64,000 nt of DNA from Pedobacter sp. FW305-3-2-15-E-R2A2. Lineage in GTDB: Bacteria; Bacteroidota; Bacteroidia; Sphingobacteriales; Sphingobacteriaceae. The stretch covers positions 2,852,001 to 2,916,000 of the forward strand of contig NZ_CP151803.1 in assembly GCF_038446955.1 (NCBI RefSeq). Direction: 5' to 3'. Below are positions 22,944 through 34,200 of the stretch, piece by piece (within the stretch, counting starts at the first letter, position 1; the number at the start of each line of letters is the position of its first letter). A program made the translations under genes and the position numbers. Below the pieces are notes generated by a model that was not told where the DNA came from, did not search any database, and saw only the letters and a program-made list of their open reading frames with translations.

Positions 22944-23978
22944 ATGAAGCGTCAGAAAAGAACAACGATATATGATATCGCCCAAAAGCTCAATTTAGCG
23001 GCCTCTTCGGTGTCAAGGGCACTGAGTGATAGCAATAAGATTAATGCAGAGACCAAAGCCCTGATTTTGAAAACAGCGGCGGAGATGAACTATCAGCAAA
23101 ATTCGATGGCATCTAACCTGAGGAAAGGGAATAATCCAACGATTGGCATAGTTGTACCCCGGATCAATCAATATTTCTTTTCCAATGTCATCGCAGGGCT
23201 GGAGGAGATTACTTCTGAAAAAGGATATAACCTGGTGATTTGCCAGTCTAATGAGCTCCATGCACGTGAGGTGGAAGGGGTAAATGCACTGGTGAACCAG
23301 AATGTCAGCTGTATTGTCATTTCTATTGCCGCAGAAAAGGGGAGTCCGGATCACCTTCAGCAGGTCTTAGACCGGAATATTCAGCTTATCCAGTTTGACC
23401 GGGTAGTAGCCGGGTTAGAGACTTTTAAGGTATTGAATGATAACAAGCAGGCAGCCTATGAAGCTGTTACACACCTGATAGAACAGGGGTATCGTCGGAT
23501 TGCTTTATTGGAGGGCCCCCAGGAACTTCATATTTTTAGAGAACGTAAAGAAGGTTATATCGCTGCGCTGGAAGACCATGGTTTCCCGATCCTTTCTGAG
23601 CTGATGTATGCAAATGCATGGACAAAAGAGCTGGGAGCTGCCGCTACCGCCAGGTTGCTGGATATGCCGAATCCTCCGGATGCAATTTTTGCCTCTACTT
23701 CTGATTTTGCCGCGCTGGGGGTACTGGAAGCGGCCGGGAACAAAGGAATCCGCATACCTGAAACACTTGGTATTTGCGGTTACTCTAATGAACCATTCAC
23801 TGAAATTACCAGCCCATCTATTACTACCGTAGATCAGTTTAGTGTGGAAATGGGCAGAAAAATAGGAAATCTATATTTTCAGGAAATAGAGAATTTCGGT
23901 GCGGAAGATAAAATAAAAACGGTAAATGTAAGGCCTAAGCTCATTGTGAGGAACTCTACCAGGCGGAAATTGCAATAG
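22944..23978 (+). CDS. LacI family transcriptional regulator, likely of the xyl genes
   Basis: The 344-residue protein has an N-terminal LacI helix-turn-helix (T-T-I-Y-D-I-A-Q-K-L-N-L-A-A-S-S-V-S-R-A-L, about 6-26) with hinge helix, then a periplasmic-binding-type sugar domain (about 65-340). It lies between the divergent xylB-xylA-symporter genes and the sensor gene that starts 23 bases downstream. Control of xylose genes in response to xylose or a derivative is the natural reading. The palindrome within its own promoter points to autoregulation. It is not homologous to the ROK-type XylR of Firmicutes, so the gene name XylR is avoided. Confidence 0.9.
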   Translation: MKRQKRTTIYDIAQKLNLAASSVSRALSDSNKINAETKALILKTAAEMNYQQNSMASNLRKGNNPTIGIVVPRINQYFFSNVIAGLEEITSEKGYNLVICQSNELHAREVEGVNALVNQNVSCIVISIAAEKGSPDHLQQVLDRNIQLIQFDRVVAGLETFKVLNDNKQAAYEAVTHLIEQGYRRIALLEGPQELHIFRERKEGYIAALEDHGFPILSELMYANAWTKELGAAATARLLDMPNPPDAIFASTSDFAALGVLEAAGNKGIRIPETLGICGYSNEPFTEITSPSITTVDQFSVEMGRKIGNLYFQEIENFGAEDKIKTVNVRPKLIVRNSTRRKLQ

Positions 23979-24001
23979 AAACATACCAAATATAAATTTT
24001 A

Positions 24002-27000
24002 ATGGGACAGAGCGGGTTATTGATTATACTGATCTTATTGTTCATTTCGGGTAAAGGCTCAGCACAACCCGGACCGGTTCAGTTTTCCCGCATGGATTTG
24101 TCCAATGGCTTATCACATAATCAGGTGAATGCCATACTGAAAGACAGTAAAGGCTTTATGTGGTTTGGAACACTTAGCGGCCTCAATCGTTATGATGGAC
24201 AGGTCATGAAGGTTTTTAAACATAATCCCAGAGATACTACGTCTATTATCGACAACTTTATCACCAATATCTATGAGCTTCCCGGTAATAAGTTGTATCT
24301 GGAAACGAGGAGTGGGGCGAATATCTATGATCCCGAAACGGAACGTTTTATCAGGAATGTAGATGCCTGGTTTAAATCGCTGAATATCCCTGTAAAGGGC
24401 ATTTCCGGTGTGTTCAAAGACGAAGATGGTAATTTTTGGTTCAATGCAAAGGAGCAGGGCGTGTTTAAGTATGAGGTGTCTGCCGCAAGGACCCGCTCAG
24501 TTGAGGCTTCGTTCGTTACCGCGATTCAACAGGACAGGAAGGGGAACATCTGGCTGGTTCACCGCGATAAGACCATTACGCAGCTGGATAGAAAAACAGC
24601 CAAAGTAAAACAGCGCATTCTGGTGTTTAAGAAAGTGAATCCGGTAGATTTTCAGGAATTTAAATTATTTGTAGATCAGGATTCCGACTTGTGGATGTAT
24701 ACACTGAACAATCAGAGTGGAATCGATTATTATAGCCCTGTCAATGGGCAGCGCCGTTTTATTGATAAAAGGAAGGACGTATTAAACAGTAACCTGATCA
24801 ATGGAATGATACAGGACGAGCATGGACAAATCTGGATCGCTACAGACCACGGCGGGATCAATCTGCTTGACAAAAAGAACTTTAAAATAAGGTATCTTCT
24901 TCATAAAGAGGATGATCTCAAAAGCATCGGGCAGAATAGTATTCTGTGTATTTATAAAGATGATTCGGGAATTATATGGGTGGGGACTTTTAAAAAGGGA
25001 CTTAGTTTTTACCACGAGAAAATTCTTAAATTTCCTCTTTTCAAGCATCAGGCGAGCAATCCGAATGGCCTGACCTACGATGATGTGAACCGTTTTGCAG
25101 AAGACGAGCATGGAAATATATGGATCGGTACCAATGGAGGTGGATTGTTCTATTTTAACCGTAAAACCGGTCAGTTTAAACGATATCAGCATCAGGCGAA
25201 TAATGCCAACAGCCTTAGTAATGACATCATTGTGAGTCTTTATATTGACCGGACTAAGCGATTGTGGATTGGGACTTACTTTGGTGGTCTGGATAGTTTT
25301 GACGGAAAGGTTTTTACACATTATAAACACCAGCCTGAAAATCCGAAAAGTCTTTCGGACGACCGGGTATGGGACATTCTGGAAGACCGGAAAGGAAATT
25401 TATGGGTGGCTACATTAAGTGGTGGCCTGGACCGTCTGGACCGGAATACGGGTATCTTTTACCATAAGCGCGCGGGAGAGCAAAATAGTGTGCATTCTGA
25501 CTTCCTTTCGAGTCTGATCGAAGATAGGAAAGGAAACCTCTGGATCGGAAGTTCTGATGGCGTAGATCAATTGAAAACAGATGGAAATTTTGTTCATTAT
25601 AAATATGAGGAAGGTGATGCCAATAGTTTAATTAATAACGTAGTATACGATTTGATGGAGGACAGTTATGGTTTCATCTGGATGGCAACAAGGGATGGTT
25701 TGAGCAGGCTGAATCCAGTTACAAAACAGTTCCGGAACTTCGATATCAAAGACGGACTTGCGGAAAAAGCGACTTTAAAAATCGTAGAAGATCATCAAAG
25801 AAACCTCTGGGTAAGCACGGCAAACGGACTGTTTAATGTCATTGTTAAGCCGCGGCTTCCTCATGATTTTTCTTATACTTTTCATAAATATGATGAACAT
25901 GACGGTCTTCAGGGAACTGCATTTAATGCAAATGCCGGGTATAAAACGCGGGCAGGGGATTTACTGTTTGGCGGCGCAAATGGCTTCAACCTCTTTCAAC
26001 CTGGTCACATTAAAACAGACCATAGTAAGCCAGGGATTGCATTTACTGATTTACAGATTGACAACAAAAGTGTGGGGATAGGGGAAGATTTCGGCGGACG
26101 CATTATTTTGGATAAATCGATTACTGCTACAACAGCTATTGAGCTGAATTACAGCCAGAATGGCTTTGCAGTTGAATTTGCTGCACTCAATTATTTCAAT
26201 CCTCAGAAAATTCGTTACCGGTATAAACTGGAAGGCTTTGATATGGACTGGCAGGAAGCCCAGCCCAACAGTCGCCGGGCAACCTATACGAATATCGACC
26301 CAGGGACTTATTTCTTCAAAGTGATGTCTACCGATGCTACAGGAAATTGGGTGAATAACGAAGCTACGCTCGAGCTCATTATTCTTCCTCCATTCTGGAG
26401 AACATGGCTGGCCTATGCTGGATATGTGCTGCTAATAGGGGGGACTTTGCTATACATCAGACACCGTGGAATAGCACGCTTAAAGAAAGAATTCCTGCTC
26501 AGACAAGAGCGTCAGCAGGCACATCGGATGCATGAACTGGATTTAATGAAGATTAAATTTCTTACTAATGTAAGCCATGAGTTCAGGACGCCATTATCTC
26601 TGATTATTACTCCTTTAGAAAAATTAATCGGACAGGATGTCATATCAAAAAAACAGGAATTACAGCTCATACACCGCAATGCAAAGCGACTGCTGAACCT
26701 TGTTAACCAGTTGCTCGACTTTCGGAAAATGGAGGTACAGGAACTCAGGCTTCAGCTGAAGGCCGGCAATGTGATTTCTTTTATTCAGGAGCTTTGTCTC
26801 GCCTTTAATGACATCGCCGAACAGAAGCAGATTACTTTATTCTTTCACACTGTGGAAAAGCGATTGATCGTGGCCTTTGATCATGACAAAGTGGAAAGGA
26901 TAGTCTTCAATTTGTTGTCCAATGCTTTTAAGTTTACGCCTGAAGGAGGAAAGGTAACCGTAACGCTGATGGTTACCACACAGGAGCAGGGACAGTGCCG

Positions 27001-28126
27001 TTTAATTCTAAGGGTAACAGATACCGGGATTGGGATGGAACCGGATAAAAAGGAACGGATATTTGAACGGTTTTTTCAGAACGATATGCCCGGGTCTATA
27101 GTTAACCAGGGTACTGGCATTGGACTGTCTATTACGAAAGAATTTGTAAAATTACATGGAGGTACCATTCAGGTAGATAGTGTATTAAATGAAGGCTCTG
27201 TATTTGAGGTCTCCTTGCTTTTGGCAGCCCTTCCCGAGTCTGAGGAAGTGATTGAGACCAGGGCGGACTCCTTTGCTGACTCATCCGTATTATCCGAAGA
27301 ACCGACGGCAGCGCAAAGTTTGGCAAAGGACCAGGAATTCGTTTGGAAAAGCAAAAAACAAATCATTGTGCTGGTAGAGGATAATGAGGATTTCCGGTTT
27401 TACCTGAAAGACAACCTCAGCACCTATTATCAGGTGCTGGAAGCATCGAACGGTAAAGAAGGATGGCAAAAAATCCTGTCTGTTCATCCGGATCTGGTGG
27501 TTAGCGATGTGACGATGCCGGTAATGAATGGAACGGAGCTTTGTCAAAAAATCAGGTCTGATAAACGTACCGCTCACCTGCCTGTAATCTTGCTCACTGC
27601 TTTAAGTAATGAAGATCATCAACTGGTTGGTTTAGAGACTGGTGCTAATGATTACATTACCAAACCATTTAACTTCGAAATCTTGTTGTCGCGCATTAAA
27701 AATATCCTTCAGCAGCAAGCGCTGGCTAAAAAGACTTTTCTTAAACAAGTCGAATTTAAACCTGCTGAAACGAGAATAGAATCCATGGATGATAAGTTCA
27801 TGAGGCAGCTGGCCGGACAACTGGAAAAGAACTTGTCCAATGCGGCTTATTCTGTGGATCAGCTCAGCTCAGATCTGAACATGAGCAGGGTGGGGCTATA
27901 CAAAAAGATCCTGCCCTTAACCGGAAAATCTCCGATCGCCTATATCCGTTTTTACAGGCTCCAAAAATCAAAAGCACTTTTGCTGAAATCTCAGCTCAGC
28001 ATCTCGGAAATTGCCTATGAATCAGGCTTCAGTAATCCCAAACATTTTAGCCGCTATTTCAAACAGGAATTTGGTGTCTTACCTTCAGTTTACGCGCAGC
28101 AGAAATCCGGAGAAAGCCCTGTTTAG
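24002..28126 (+). CDS. Hybrid two-component sensor/regulator (HTCS)
   Basis: This 1374-residue one-protein signalling system spans the inner membrane. A signal sequence is followed by a periplasmic two-part beta-propeller (about 25-700, many W-x-G/A-T and G-N-I/L-W-x-G repeats) and a Y_Y_Y domain (about 713-785). One membrane helix follows near 801-819. The cytoplasmic part has a HisKA domain with phospho-acceptor His859 in V-S-H-E-F-R-T-P-L, an ATPase domain, a receiver domain with Asp1169 in V-S-D-V-T-M-P, and an AraC-type DNA-binding domain (about 1270-1370). HTCS proteins bind oligosaccharides from the local PUL and switch it on. Here the targets would be the GH31 and susCD genes that follow. 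Confidence 0.95.
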   Translation: MGQSGLLIILILLFISGKGSAQPGPVQFSRMDLSNGLSHNQVNAILKDSKGFMWFGTLSGLNRYDGQVMKVFKHNPRDTTSIIDNFITNIYELPGNKLYLETRSGANIYDPETERFIRNVDAWFKSLNIPVKGISGVFKDEDGNFWFNAKEQGVFKYEVSAARTRSVEASFVTAIQQDRKGNIWLVHRDKTITQLDRKTAKVKQRILVFKKVNPVDFQEFKLFVDQDSDLWMYTLNNQSGIDYYSPVNGQRRFIDKRKDVLNSNLINGMIQDEHGQIWIATDHGGINLLDKKNFKIRYLLHKEDDLKSIGQNSILCIYKDDSGIIWVGTFKKGLSFYHEKILKFPLFKHQASNPNGLTYDDVNRFAEDEHGNIWIGTNGGGLFYFNRKTGQFKRYQHQANNANSLSNDIIVSLYIDRTKRLWIGTYFGGLDSFDGKVFTHYKHQPENPKSLSDDRVWDILEDRKGNLWVATLSGGLDRLDRNTGIFYHKRAGEQNSVHSDFLSSLIEDRKGNLWIGSSDGVDQLKTDGNFVHYKYEEGDANSLINNVVYDLMEDSYGFIWMATRDGLSRLNPVTKQFRNFDIKDGLAEKATLKIVEDHQRNLWVSTANGLFNVIVKPRLPHDFSYTFHKYDEHDGLQGTAFNANAGYKTRAGDLLFGGANGFNLFQPGHIKTDHSKPGIAFTDLQIDNKSVGIGEDFGGRIILDKSITATTAIELNYSQNGFAVEFAALNYFNPQKIRYRYKLEGFDMDWQEAQPNSRRATYTNIDPGTYFFKVMSTDATGNWVNNEATLELIILPPFWRTWLAYAGYVLLIGGTLLYIRHRGIARLKKEFLLRQERQQAHRMHELDLMKIKFLTNVSHEFRTPLSLIITPLEKLIGQDVISKKQELQLIHRNAKRLLNLVNQLLDFRKMEVQELRLQLKAGNVISFIQELCLAFNDIAEQKQITLFFHTVEKRLIVAFDHDKVERIVFNLLSNAFKFTPEGGKVTVTLMVTTQEQGQCRLILRVTDTGIGMEPDKKERIFERFFQNDMPGSIVNQGTGIGLSITKEFVKLHGGTIQVDSVLNEGSVFEVSLLLAALPESEEVIETRADSFADSSVLSEEPTAAQSLAKDQEFVWKSKKQIIVLVEDNEDFRFYLKDNLSTYYQVLEASNGKEGWQKILSVHPDLVVSDVTMPVMNGTELCQKIRSDKRTAHLPVILLTALSNEDHQLVGLETGANDYITKPFNFEILLSRIKNILQQQALAKKTFLKQVEFKPAETRIESMDDKFMRQLAGQLEKNLSNAAYSVDQLSSDLNMSRVGLYKKILPLTGKSPIAYIRFYRLQKSKALLLKSQLSISEIAYESGFSNPKHFSRYFKQEFGVLPSVYAQQKSGESPV

Positions 28127-28249
28127 TCAGATAAAGCCCGTTTTGTTAACATTTCGACACCTATTTGTTATCATTTGAGTCCCTTTGATTGATTTCGTTT
28201 CCTATACTTTTAATCTCAATTAACCAAGTATAAACCGTAAATCTTTCTA

Positions 28250-31105
28250 ATGTATAAAATTAGGGTCATCGCCATAATCTTTATTGGCACAGCCTTGCTA
28301 CAGCTCAATGTTAAAGGACAGGAAACTGCAAGTTATGTCAAGACCAGCTCTGGAATTGAAATTCACCTTCCAAATTCTTTAACCGGCATCAAAAAAATCC
28401 GGTTGGAGCCTGTATCAGATCAGGTCATCCACGTGGTTGCTACCGAAAAGTCCGAATTCAGTCCGCAAAAGAGCCTGATGGCCTTAGACAGGGTGAATCG
28501 AAATGTTGCCTTTACCACTGTTGCAGACGATAACCGGATCATTCTAAAAACGAATGCCCTAAGTGTTGAAGTCGCCAGGACGACCGGTCTGCTGACCTAT
28601 CGCGATGCAGCCAATAAGCTATTGCTGCAACAGAGCGCTGTTCCTGAAGCGGCATTATTGCCTCAGGTCTTTAGCGGATCTCCTTCTTATCGCGTTTCAC
28701 AAGTGTTTGACGCACAGGAAGAAGAAGCCTATTATGGTTTGGGGCAACATCAGCAGGGAATGATGAACTATAGAGGACGCAGGGTAGACCTCATCCAGTA
28801 CAATACGGAAATTGGGGTGCCATTTGTCATTTCTAACAAGGGATACGGGATCCTGTGGGACAATAATTCGATTACACGTGCCGGCGATATCCGGGATTAT
28901 CAGCCGCTTTCCGCTTTAAAACTTTATTCAAAAGAAAACAAAGAGGGCTGGATTACGGCCAGCTATGCCAAAAGAACATCCCCTAAAAACATATTGTTTA
29001 CCAATGCGGTGTCTGAGCTTTCCATAAACTGGCTTACAGATCAGCATAAGTTTCCTGACAGCATTAAAATGCAGGAAGCGGTAGTCAGTTATGAAGGTTA
29101 CCTCGAAAGTGGCTTAGAAGGCTTGTATCAGCTCCAATTAAAATATGCCGGCTATATTAAAGTCTGGTTTAATGAGGAACTGGTGGCCGATTACTGGCGA
29201 CAGGCCTGGAATCCAGGCTCTGCAACACTCGACCTCAGACTTCAAAAAAATAAAAAGGTCAGATTCAGGATGGAATGGATTCCGGATGGCGGAGAATCTT
29301 ATCTCGGCTTAACTTGTTTGCCGCCAATTCCTGAAGCATTAAAAAATACCTTTGCTTTGCAATCTGAATCCGGTGCAGGCGTTGATTACTACTTTATTGG
29401 AGGCGAAAACGCAGATCAGGTCATTTCCGGCTATCGTACCGTTACCGGAAAAGCAGTGCTTTTGCCTAAATGGGCAATGGGTTTCTGGCAAAGCCGGGAA
29501 CGTTATAAGACGCAGGATGAACTCCTCTCAGCAGTAAAAGAATTTCGCGATCGTAAGATCCCGCTGGACAATATTGTGTTGGATTGGTCCTACTGGAAAG
29601 AACCGGAATGGGGCAGTCAGCAGTTTGATCCGGCAAGGTTTGCCAGTCCCGGGCAGATGATCAAAACTTTGCATGACCAGCACGTGAAACTCATGATCTC
29701 AGTCTGGCCCAAATTTAATAAGGGTTTCGATATCTACCACGATTTTGATAAAAAAGGATTTCTTTATCAGCGAAACATTGAAGATGGCCGCCGTGATTGG
29801 ATTGGAAAGGGATATTCCAATACTTTTTATGATGCTTTTAATCCAAAAGCAAGAGCTGCATTCTGGGATTTGATGAACAAAAGGCTGTACAGCAAAGGGA
29901 TTGATGCCTGGTGGATGGATGCAACAGAACCGGATATGCACTCTAACCTGCCGGTTGAGATCAGGAAAGAACTGATGAATCCCACCTATGAAGGTTCTTC
30001 GACCACCTATTTTAATGCTTTTCCATTGGTCAACGCAAAAGGGGTATATGAGGGACAGCGGGAAGAGAATAAAACCGACCGTGTATTTATCTTAACCCGT
30101 TCTGCTTTTGCGGGTTTGCAACGTTATGCCGCTGCAGCCTGGAGTGGCGACATCGCTTCCAGATGGGAGGATATGAAAAGCCAGATTAGTGCCGGTGTTA
30201 ATTTTTCACTTTCAGGAATGCCTTACTGGACGATGGATATTGGTGGCTTTTCAGTGGAAAAACGCTATGAAAACGCAAAGGGGGCTGACCTTGAGGAATG
30301 GAGGGAGCTGAATACCCGATGGTTTCAATTTGGTGCTTTCGTACCATTATTTCGTGCGCATGGACAGTATCCCTTCCGCGAAATCTATAACATCGCTCCT
30401 GAAAATCATCCGGCCTATAAAAGCATGCTTTACTACAATCAGCTGAGGTATCGGCTGATGCCCTATATCTATGCACTGGCAGGGAATAGTTTTCAGCAGG
30501 ATTATACCATTATGCGTGGTTTGATGATGGATTTTCCTAAAGATCTAAAGGCTTCCAACCTAAACGATGCCTATCTCTTTGGTCCTTCATTGCTCATCAA
30601 TCCCGTTTATAAATATAAAGAGAAATACAGAAAAGTATACCTGCCGGAAGGTCAGGGCTGGTACGACCTGTACAGTGGAAAGTACTTTAAAGGCGGACAA
30701 GAGCTACAGGTGGCGACTACCTATGAAAGGATGCCGGTATATGTAAAAGAAGGCAGTATCCTGCCTACAGGACCAGCTTTGCAATACACCGATGAGAAAC
30801 CTGCAGATACGCTGACTGTATTTGTTTACACAGGCAAGGACGCGACATTTTCTCTTTATGAAGATGAAGGCAGGAATTACAATTATGAAAAAGGCGCCTT
30901 TTCTACCATCAGTCTTAAATACACAGAAAGCACAAAAACATTGGAATTGTCTGATCGCAAAGGAAGTTTTGAAGGCATGTTGCCACAACGCAACTTCAGA
31001 ATTATAGTGATCAGTCCTACAAAAGGAAAGGGACTTGATTTCAATCAGAAAGCAGATTACAACCTGACCTATACCGGAAAACAGCTGTCTGTTCAGCTTA
31101 AATAA
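28250..31105 (+). CDS. GH31 alpha-xylosidase with PA14-like insert
   Basis: The 951-residue exported enzyme has a signal peptide, an N-terminal beta-sandwich (about 30-260), a PA14-like insert (about 270-370, E-G-L-Y-Q-L-Q-L-K-Y-A-G-Y-I-K-V-W-F-N) and a GH31 barrel. The nucleophile is Asp557 in W-W-M-D-A-T-E-P-D and the acid/base is Asp634 in W-S-G-D-I-A-S-R-W. The PA14 insert is known from xyloglucan-active GH31 alpha-xylosidases, which remove non-reducing-end xylose from xyloglucan oligosaccharides. Neighbouring xylose catabolism genes support that role. The gene begins 123 bases after the HTCS gene and is followed by susC after 99 bases. Confidence 0.9.
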   Translation: MYKIRVIAIIFIGTALLQLNVKGQETASYVKTSSGIEIHLPNSLTGIKKIRLEPVSDQVIHVVATEKSEFSPQKSLMALDRVNRNVAFTTVADDNRIILKTNALSVEVARTTGLLTYRDAANKLLLQQSAVPEAALLPQVFSGSPSYRVSQVFDAQEEEAYYGLGQHQQGMMNYRGRRVDLIQYNTEIGVPFVISNKGYGILWDNNSITRAGDIRDYQPLSALKLYSKENKEGWITASYAKRTSPKNILFTNAVSELSINWLTDQHKFPDSIKMQEAVVSYEGYLESGLEGLYQLQLKYAGYIKVWFNEELVADYWRQAWNPGSATLDLRLQKNKKVRFRMEWIPDGGESYLGLTCLPPIPEALKNTFALQSESGAGVDYYFIGGENADQVISGYRTVTGKAVLLPKWAMGFWQSRERYKTQDELLSAVKEFRDRKIPLDNIVLDWSYWKEPEWGSQQFDPARFASPGQMIKTLHDQHVKLMISVWPKFNKGFDIYHDFDKKGFLYQRNIEDGRRDWIGKGYSNTFYDAFNPKARAAFWDLMNKRLYSKGIDAWWMDATEPDMHSNLPVEIRKELMNPTYEGSSTTYFNAFPLVNAKGVYEGQREENKTDRVFILTRSAFAGLQRYAAAAWSGDIASRWEDMKSQISAGVNFSLSGMPYWTMDIGGFSVEKRYENAKGADLEEWRELNTRWFQFGAFVPLFRAHGQYPFREIYNIAPENHPAYKSMLYYNQLRYRLMPYIYALAGNSFQQDYTIMRGLMMDFPKDLKASNLNDAYLFGPSLLINPVYKYKEKYRKVYLPEGQGWYDLYSGKYFKGGQELQVATTYERMPVYVKEGSILPTGPALQYTDEKPADTLTVFVYTGKDATFSLYEDEGRNYNYEKGAFSTISLKYTESTKTLELSDRKGSFEGMLPQRNFRIIVISPTKGKGLDFNQKADYNLTYTGKQLSVQLK

Positions 31106-31112
31106 AATAATC

Positions 31113-31143
31113 CCGCCGGCCATGTGCTTTGCCTGGCTGGCGG
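31113..31143. other. GC-rich hairpin between GH31 and susC genes
   Basis: CCGCCGGCCA (31113-31122) pairs with TGGCTGGCGG (31134-31143), with a single G-U pair and an 11-base loop. No T-run follows on the plus strand, so mRNA stabilisation, processing or partial attenuation is likelier than full termination. Confidence 0.5.
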
Positions 31144-31204
31144 AAAACGAGCAAAACCTAATACTAACCAAATATAAAATGAATCAATTATTTACTCAAT
31201 CTTA

Positions 31205-34200
31205 ATGAACAGCATGGAAAAGAAATTCACTTTCAAATGGAAGAGCATCTTTTTGTTGATGCTGTTCTCTGTGCTGACTTTCGGTCAGCAGGCAGTGGCA
31301 CAGCAGCGCCAGATCAATGGAAAGGTAAACGGAGCAGTGAACGGGCTGCCCATTCCTGGAGCCGTGGTAAAAATAAAAGGTAAAAGTGGTGGTGTAAGTA
31401 CCAATAACCAGGGTATTTACCGCATCAGCGCAGAAACCGGCGATGTGCTGCAAATCAGTTCCATTGGATTTGTCAGCAAGGAAGTCAAAGTAGCAGCGGC
31501 GAATGTCATCGACATCAACCTCGAAGATGATTTGCAAAATCTTTCAGAGGTGGTCGTGGTGGGCTATGGCGTACAACAGAAAAAACTCCTTACCGGGGCT
31601 ACGGTCCAGGTAAAAGGGGAGACGTTACAAAAACAAAGTAGTACCAATGCTTTACAGGGGCTACAGGGACTTACACCTGGTGTGCAGATTGCTTCCACCT
31701 CCGGACAACCGGGCGAAGGGATGAAAGTCACCATCCGTGGATTGGGAACGGTCGGCAATTCAGGACCGCTATATGTCGTGGACGGGGTGCTTACCGGCGA
31801 CATCAGTTACCTGAACCCTGCAGATATCGAATCTGTTGATATTCTGAAAGATGCCGCTTCGGCAGCGATCTATGGTTCTCAGGCGGCCAATGGCGTAGTC
31901 CTGGTGACGACCAGACAAGGAAAACGGGGACAAGCGGCACAGATCACTTTTGATATGTATGCTGGTATTCAGGACGTAGCAAGAAAGGCGGAGCTGCTCA
32001 ATTCTGCTCAATATGCCTCCATGATGAATGAAGCAGCAATCAATGGGGGGAAACAACCGATTTTTAGCAATGCCCAGATTGACGCATTGGGAGCTGGAAC
32101 CAACTGGATCGATGAAATGCTGGTTAAAAATGCGCCGACACAAAATTATGTGCTCGGTGCTTCAGGAGCTTCTGAAACTTCGGTTTATTCTCTTGGGCTT
32201 TCCTATACCGGACAGGCAGGCGTGGTGGGTGGAAAAAAACTATCCAACTATGAGCGCTATGGTTTCAGAATCAATTCTGAGCATAATTTTTATAAGGACA
32301 TTCTTAAAATCGGTCAGCATCTGACTTATTCCGACATAAAAAATAATGGGATTGGGGTAGGTAATCAGTACAACAACTCCTTACGCGGTGCATTCAATAC
32401 CAGTCCATTTGTTCCGGTTTACGATGATCAGGGCAATTTCTTTGACAATAGTAAGTCGACCTGGAATAATGGAGAGGCAAACCCATATGCTTTAATGGTA
32501 CTCAATAACCAGAACAGACGCAACACCCAAAGACTGCTGGGCGATATTTATCTGGTAGTAGAGCCCATCAAAAACCTGAAGTTCAGGACGAGCCTGGGCA
32601 TGGACTATAGCGCCGGGGAAAGCAATTCCTTTAAACCGATTTATAACCTTTCCATTTACGCCTACAATACCGTAACCAGCGCAAGTCAGTCGATGAATAA
32701 GGGCAAGTCTTTGATGTGGGACAACCTGTTGAGTTATAAGTTTGACCTTAAAAAGGATCATGTTTTTGAAGTCATGGCAGGAAGTTCGGCTTATCGTGCT
32801 GATGGTTCCAATATCTTTGGTACCAATACCAATTTGATATTTGAAGACCTGGATCATGCCTGGCTGAGCAATGCACTCAATAAGAACAGCGCCGGGATCA
32901 CCATTGGGGGAGGACCTTATGATGCAGACCGGAGGCTTTCGTATTTTGGCCGTTTAAATTACAATTACAAAGAAAAATACCTGATCAATGCGACTTTCAG
33001 GGCGGATGGTTCTTCCAGATTCGCTGCTCAAAACCGCTGGGGCTATTTTCCCTCTGTTTCCGCAGGATGGATCGTAACCAACGAAAGCTTCCTTGAAGGG
33101 CAGAAAGGATGGCTCGACTTCCTGAAACTCCGCGCCAGCTGGGGGCAGGTAGGCAATCAGAATATCTCGGCCTTCCAATATTTATCACCCATTACCTTTG
33201 ATAAAGTCAACTATGTTTTTGGAGATAAAGAAGGTGTGCTTACCCCTGGGGCTTATCCGAGCAGACTTGGTAACCCTAACGTGAAATGGGAAACTTCCGA
33301 ACAGACAGACCTTGGTTTTGATGCGACCCTGCTCAAAGGAAAACTGAATGTGAATTTCGACTGGTATAAAAAAACAACCAAAGACTGGTTGATTTCAGCT
33401 CCGATCCTCGCTACTGCAGGAGCATTGCCTCCTTTTATCAACGGAGGGAACGTGAAGAATTCGGGAGTAGAGCTGGCGGTCTCTTATAAGGGCCGGATTA
33501 ATGAATTCAATTATTCGATTGGTATAAATGGTGCCTATAATAAAAATGAGGTTGGAAAGATCCCAACAGCCGATGGCATCATTCATGGCGCAACAAACCA
33601 GCTTTACGACAATTCACTGGAGTTCTATCGTGCTGAAAATGGATTTCCTATCGGGTATTTCTGGGGTTTAAAAACAGCCGGTATTTTCCAGAATGTAGAC
33701 GAGGTCGTCAATTATAAAGCACCTAATGGCAAAGTGATCCAACCTGCTGCAGCTCCTGGTGATGTGAAGTATATAGATCAAAATGGTGATGGGGTAATCG
33801 ATAACCTGGATCGTGGAATGATTGGTAAACCTAATCCGGATTATACTTTTGGAATTAACCTGACTGCAGATTACAAAGGCTTTGATTTCTCTATGGTTGC
33901 TTCCGGCGTTACGGGAAATGACATTGTACAATCTTATCGTAACCAATCCGGACAATATGGTAATTATACCAGCAGAATTCTCGATCGCTGGCATGGAGAA
34001 GGGACTTCAAATACGATTCCCCGCGTTACCGATGACAATAGGAACTGGACTTCTTTCTCTGATTTGTACCTGCAAAAAGGTGATTATTTAAGGATCAGTA
34101 ACGTCACCATCGGTTATGATTTTGGAAAGGTGCTGAAAAAGAGCTACCTGAAGCAGTTGCGGTTATATGCCTCTGCATTAAACGTTTATACTTTCACTAA

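Noticed and set aside
31113..31143. Hairpin after GH31 as a rho-independent terminator
   Set aside because: It lacks a T-run on the plus strand and susC has no visible promoter behind it, so full termination is unlikely.
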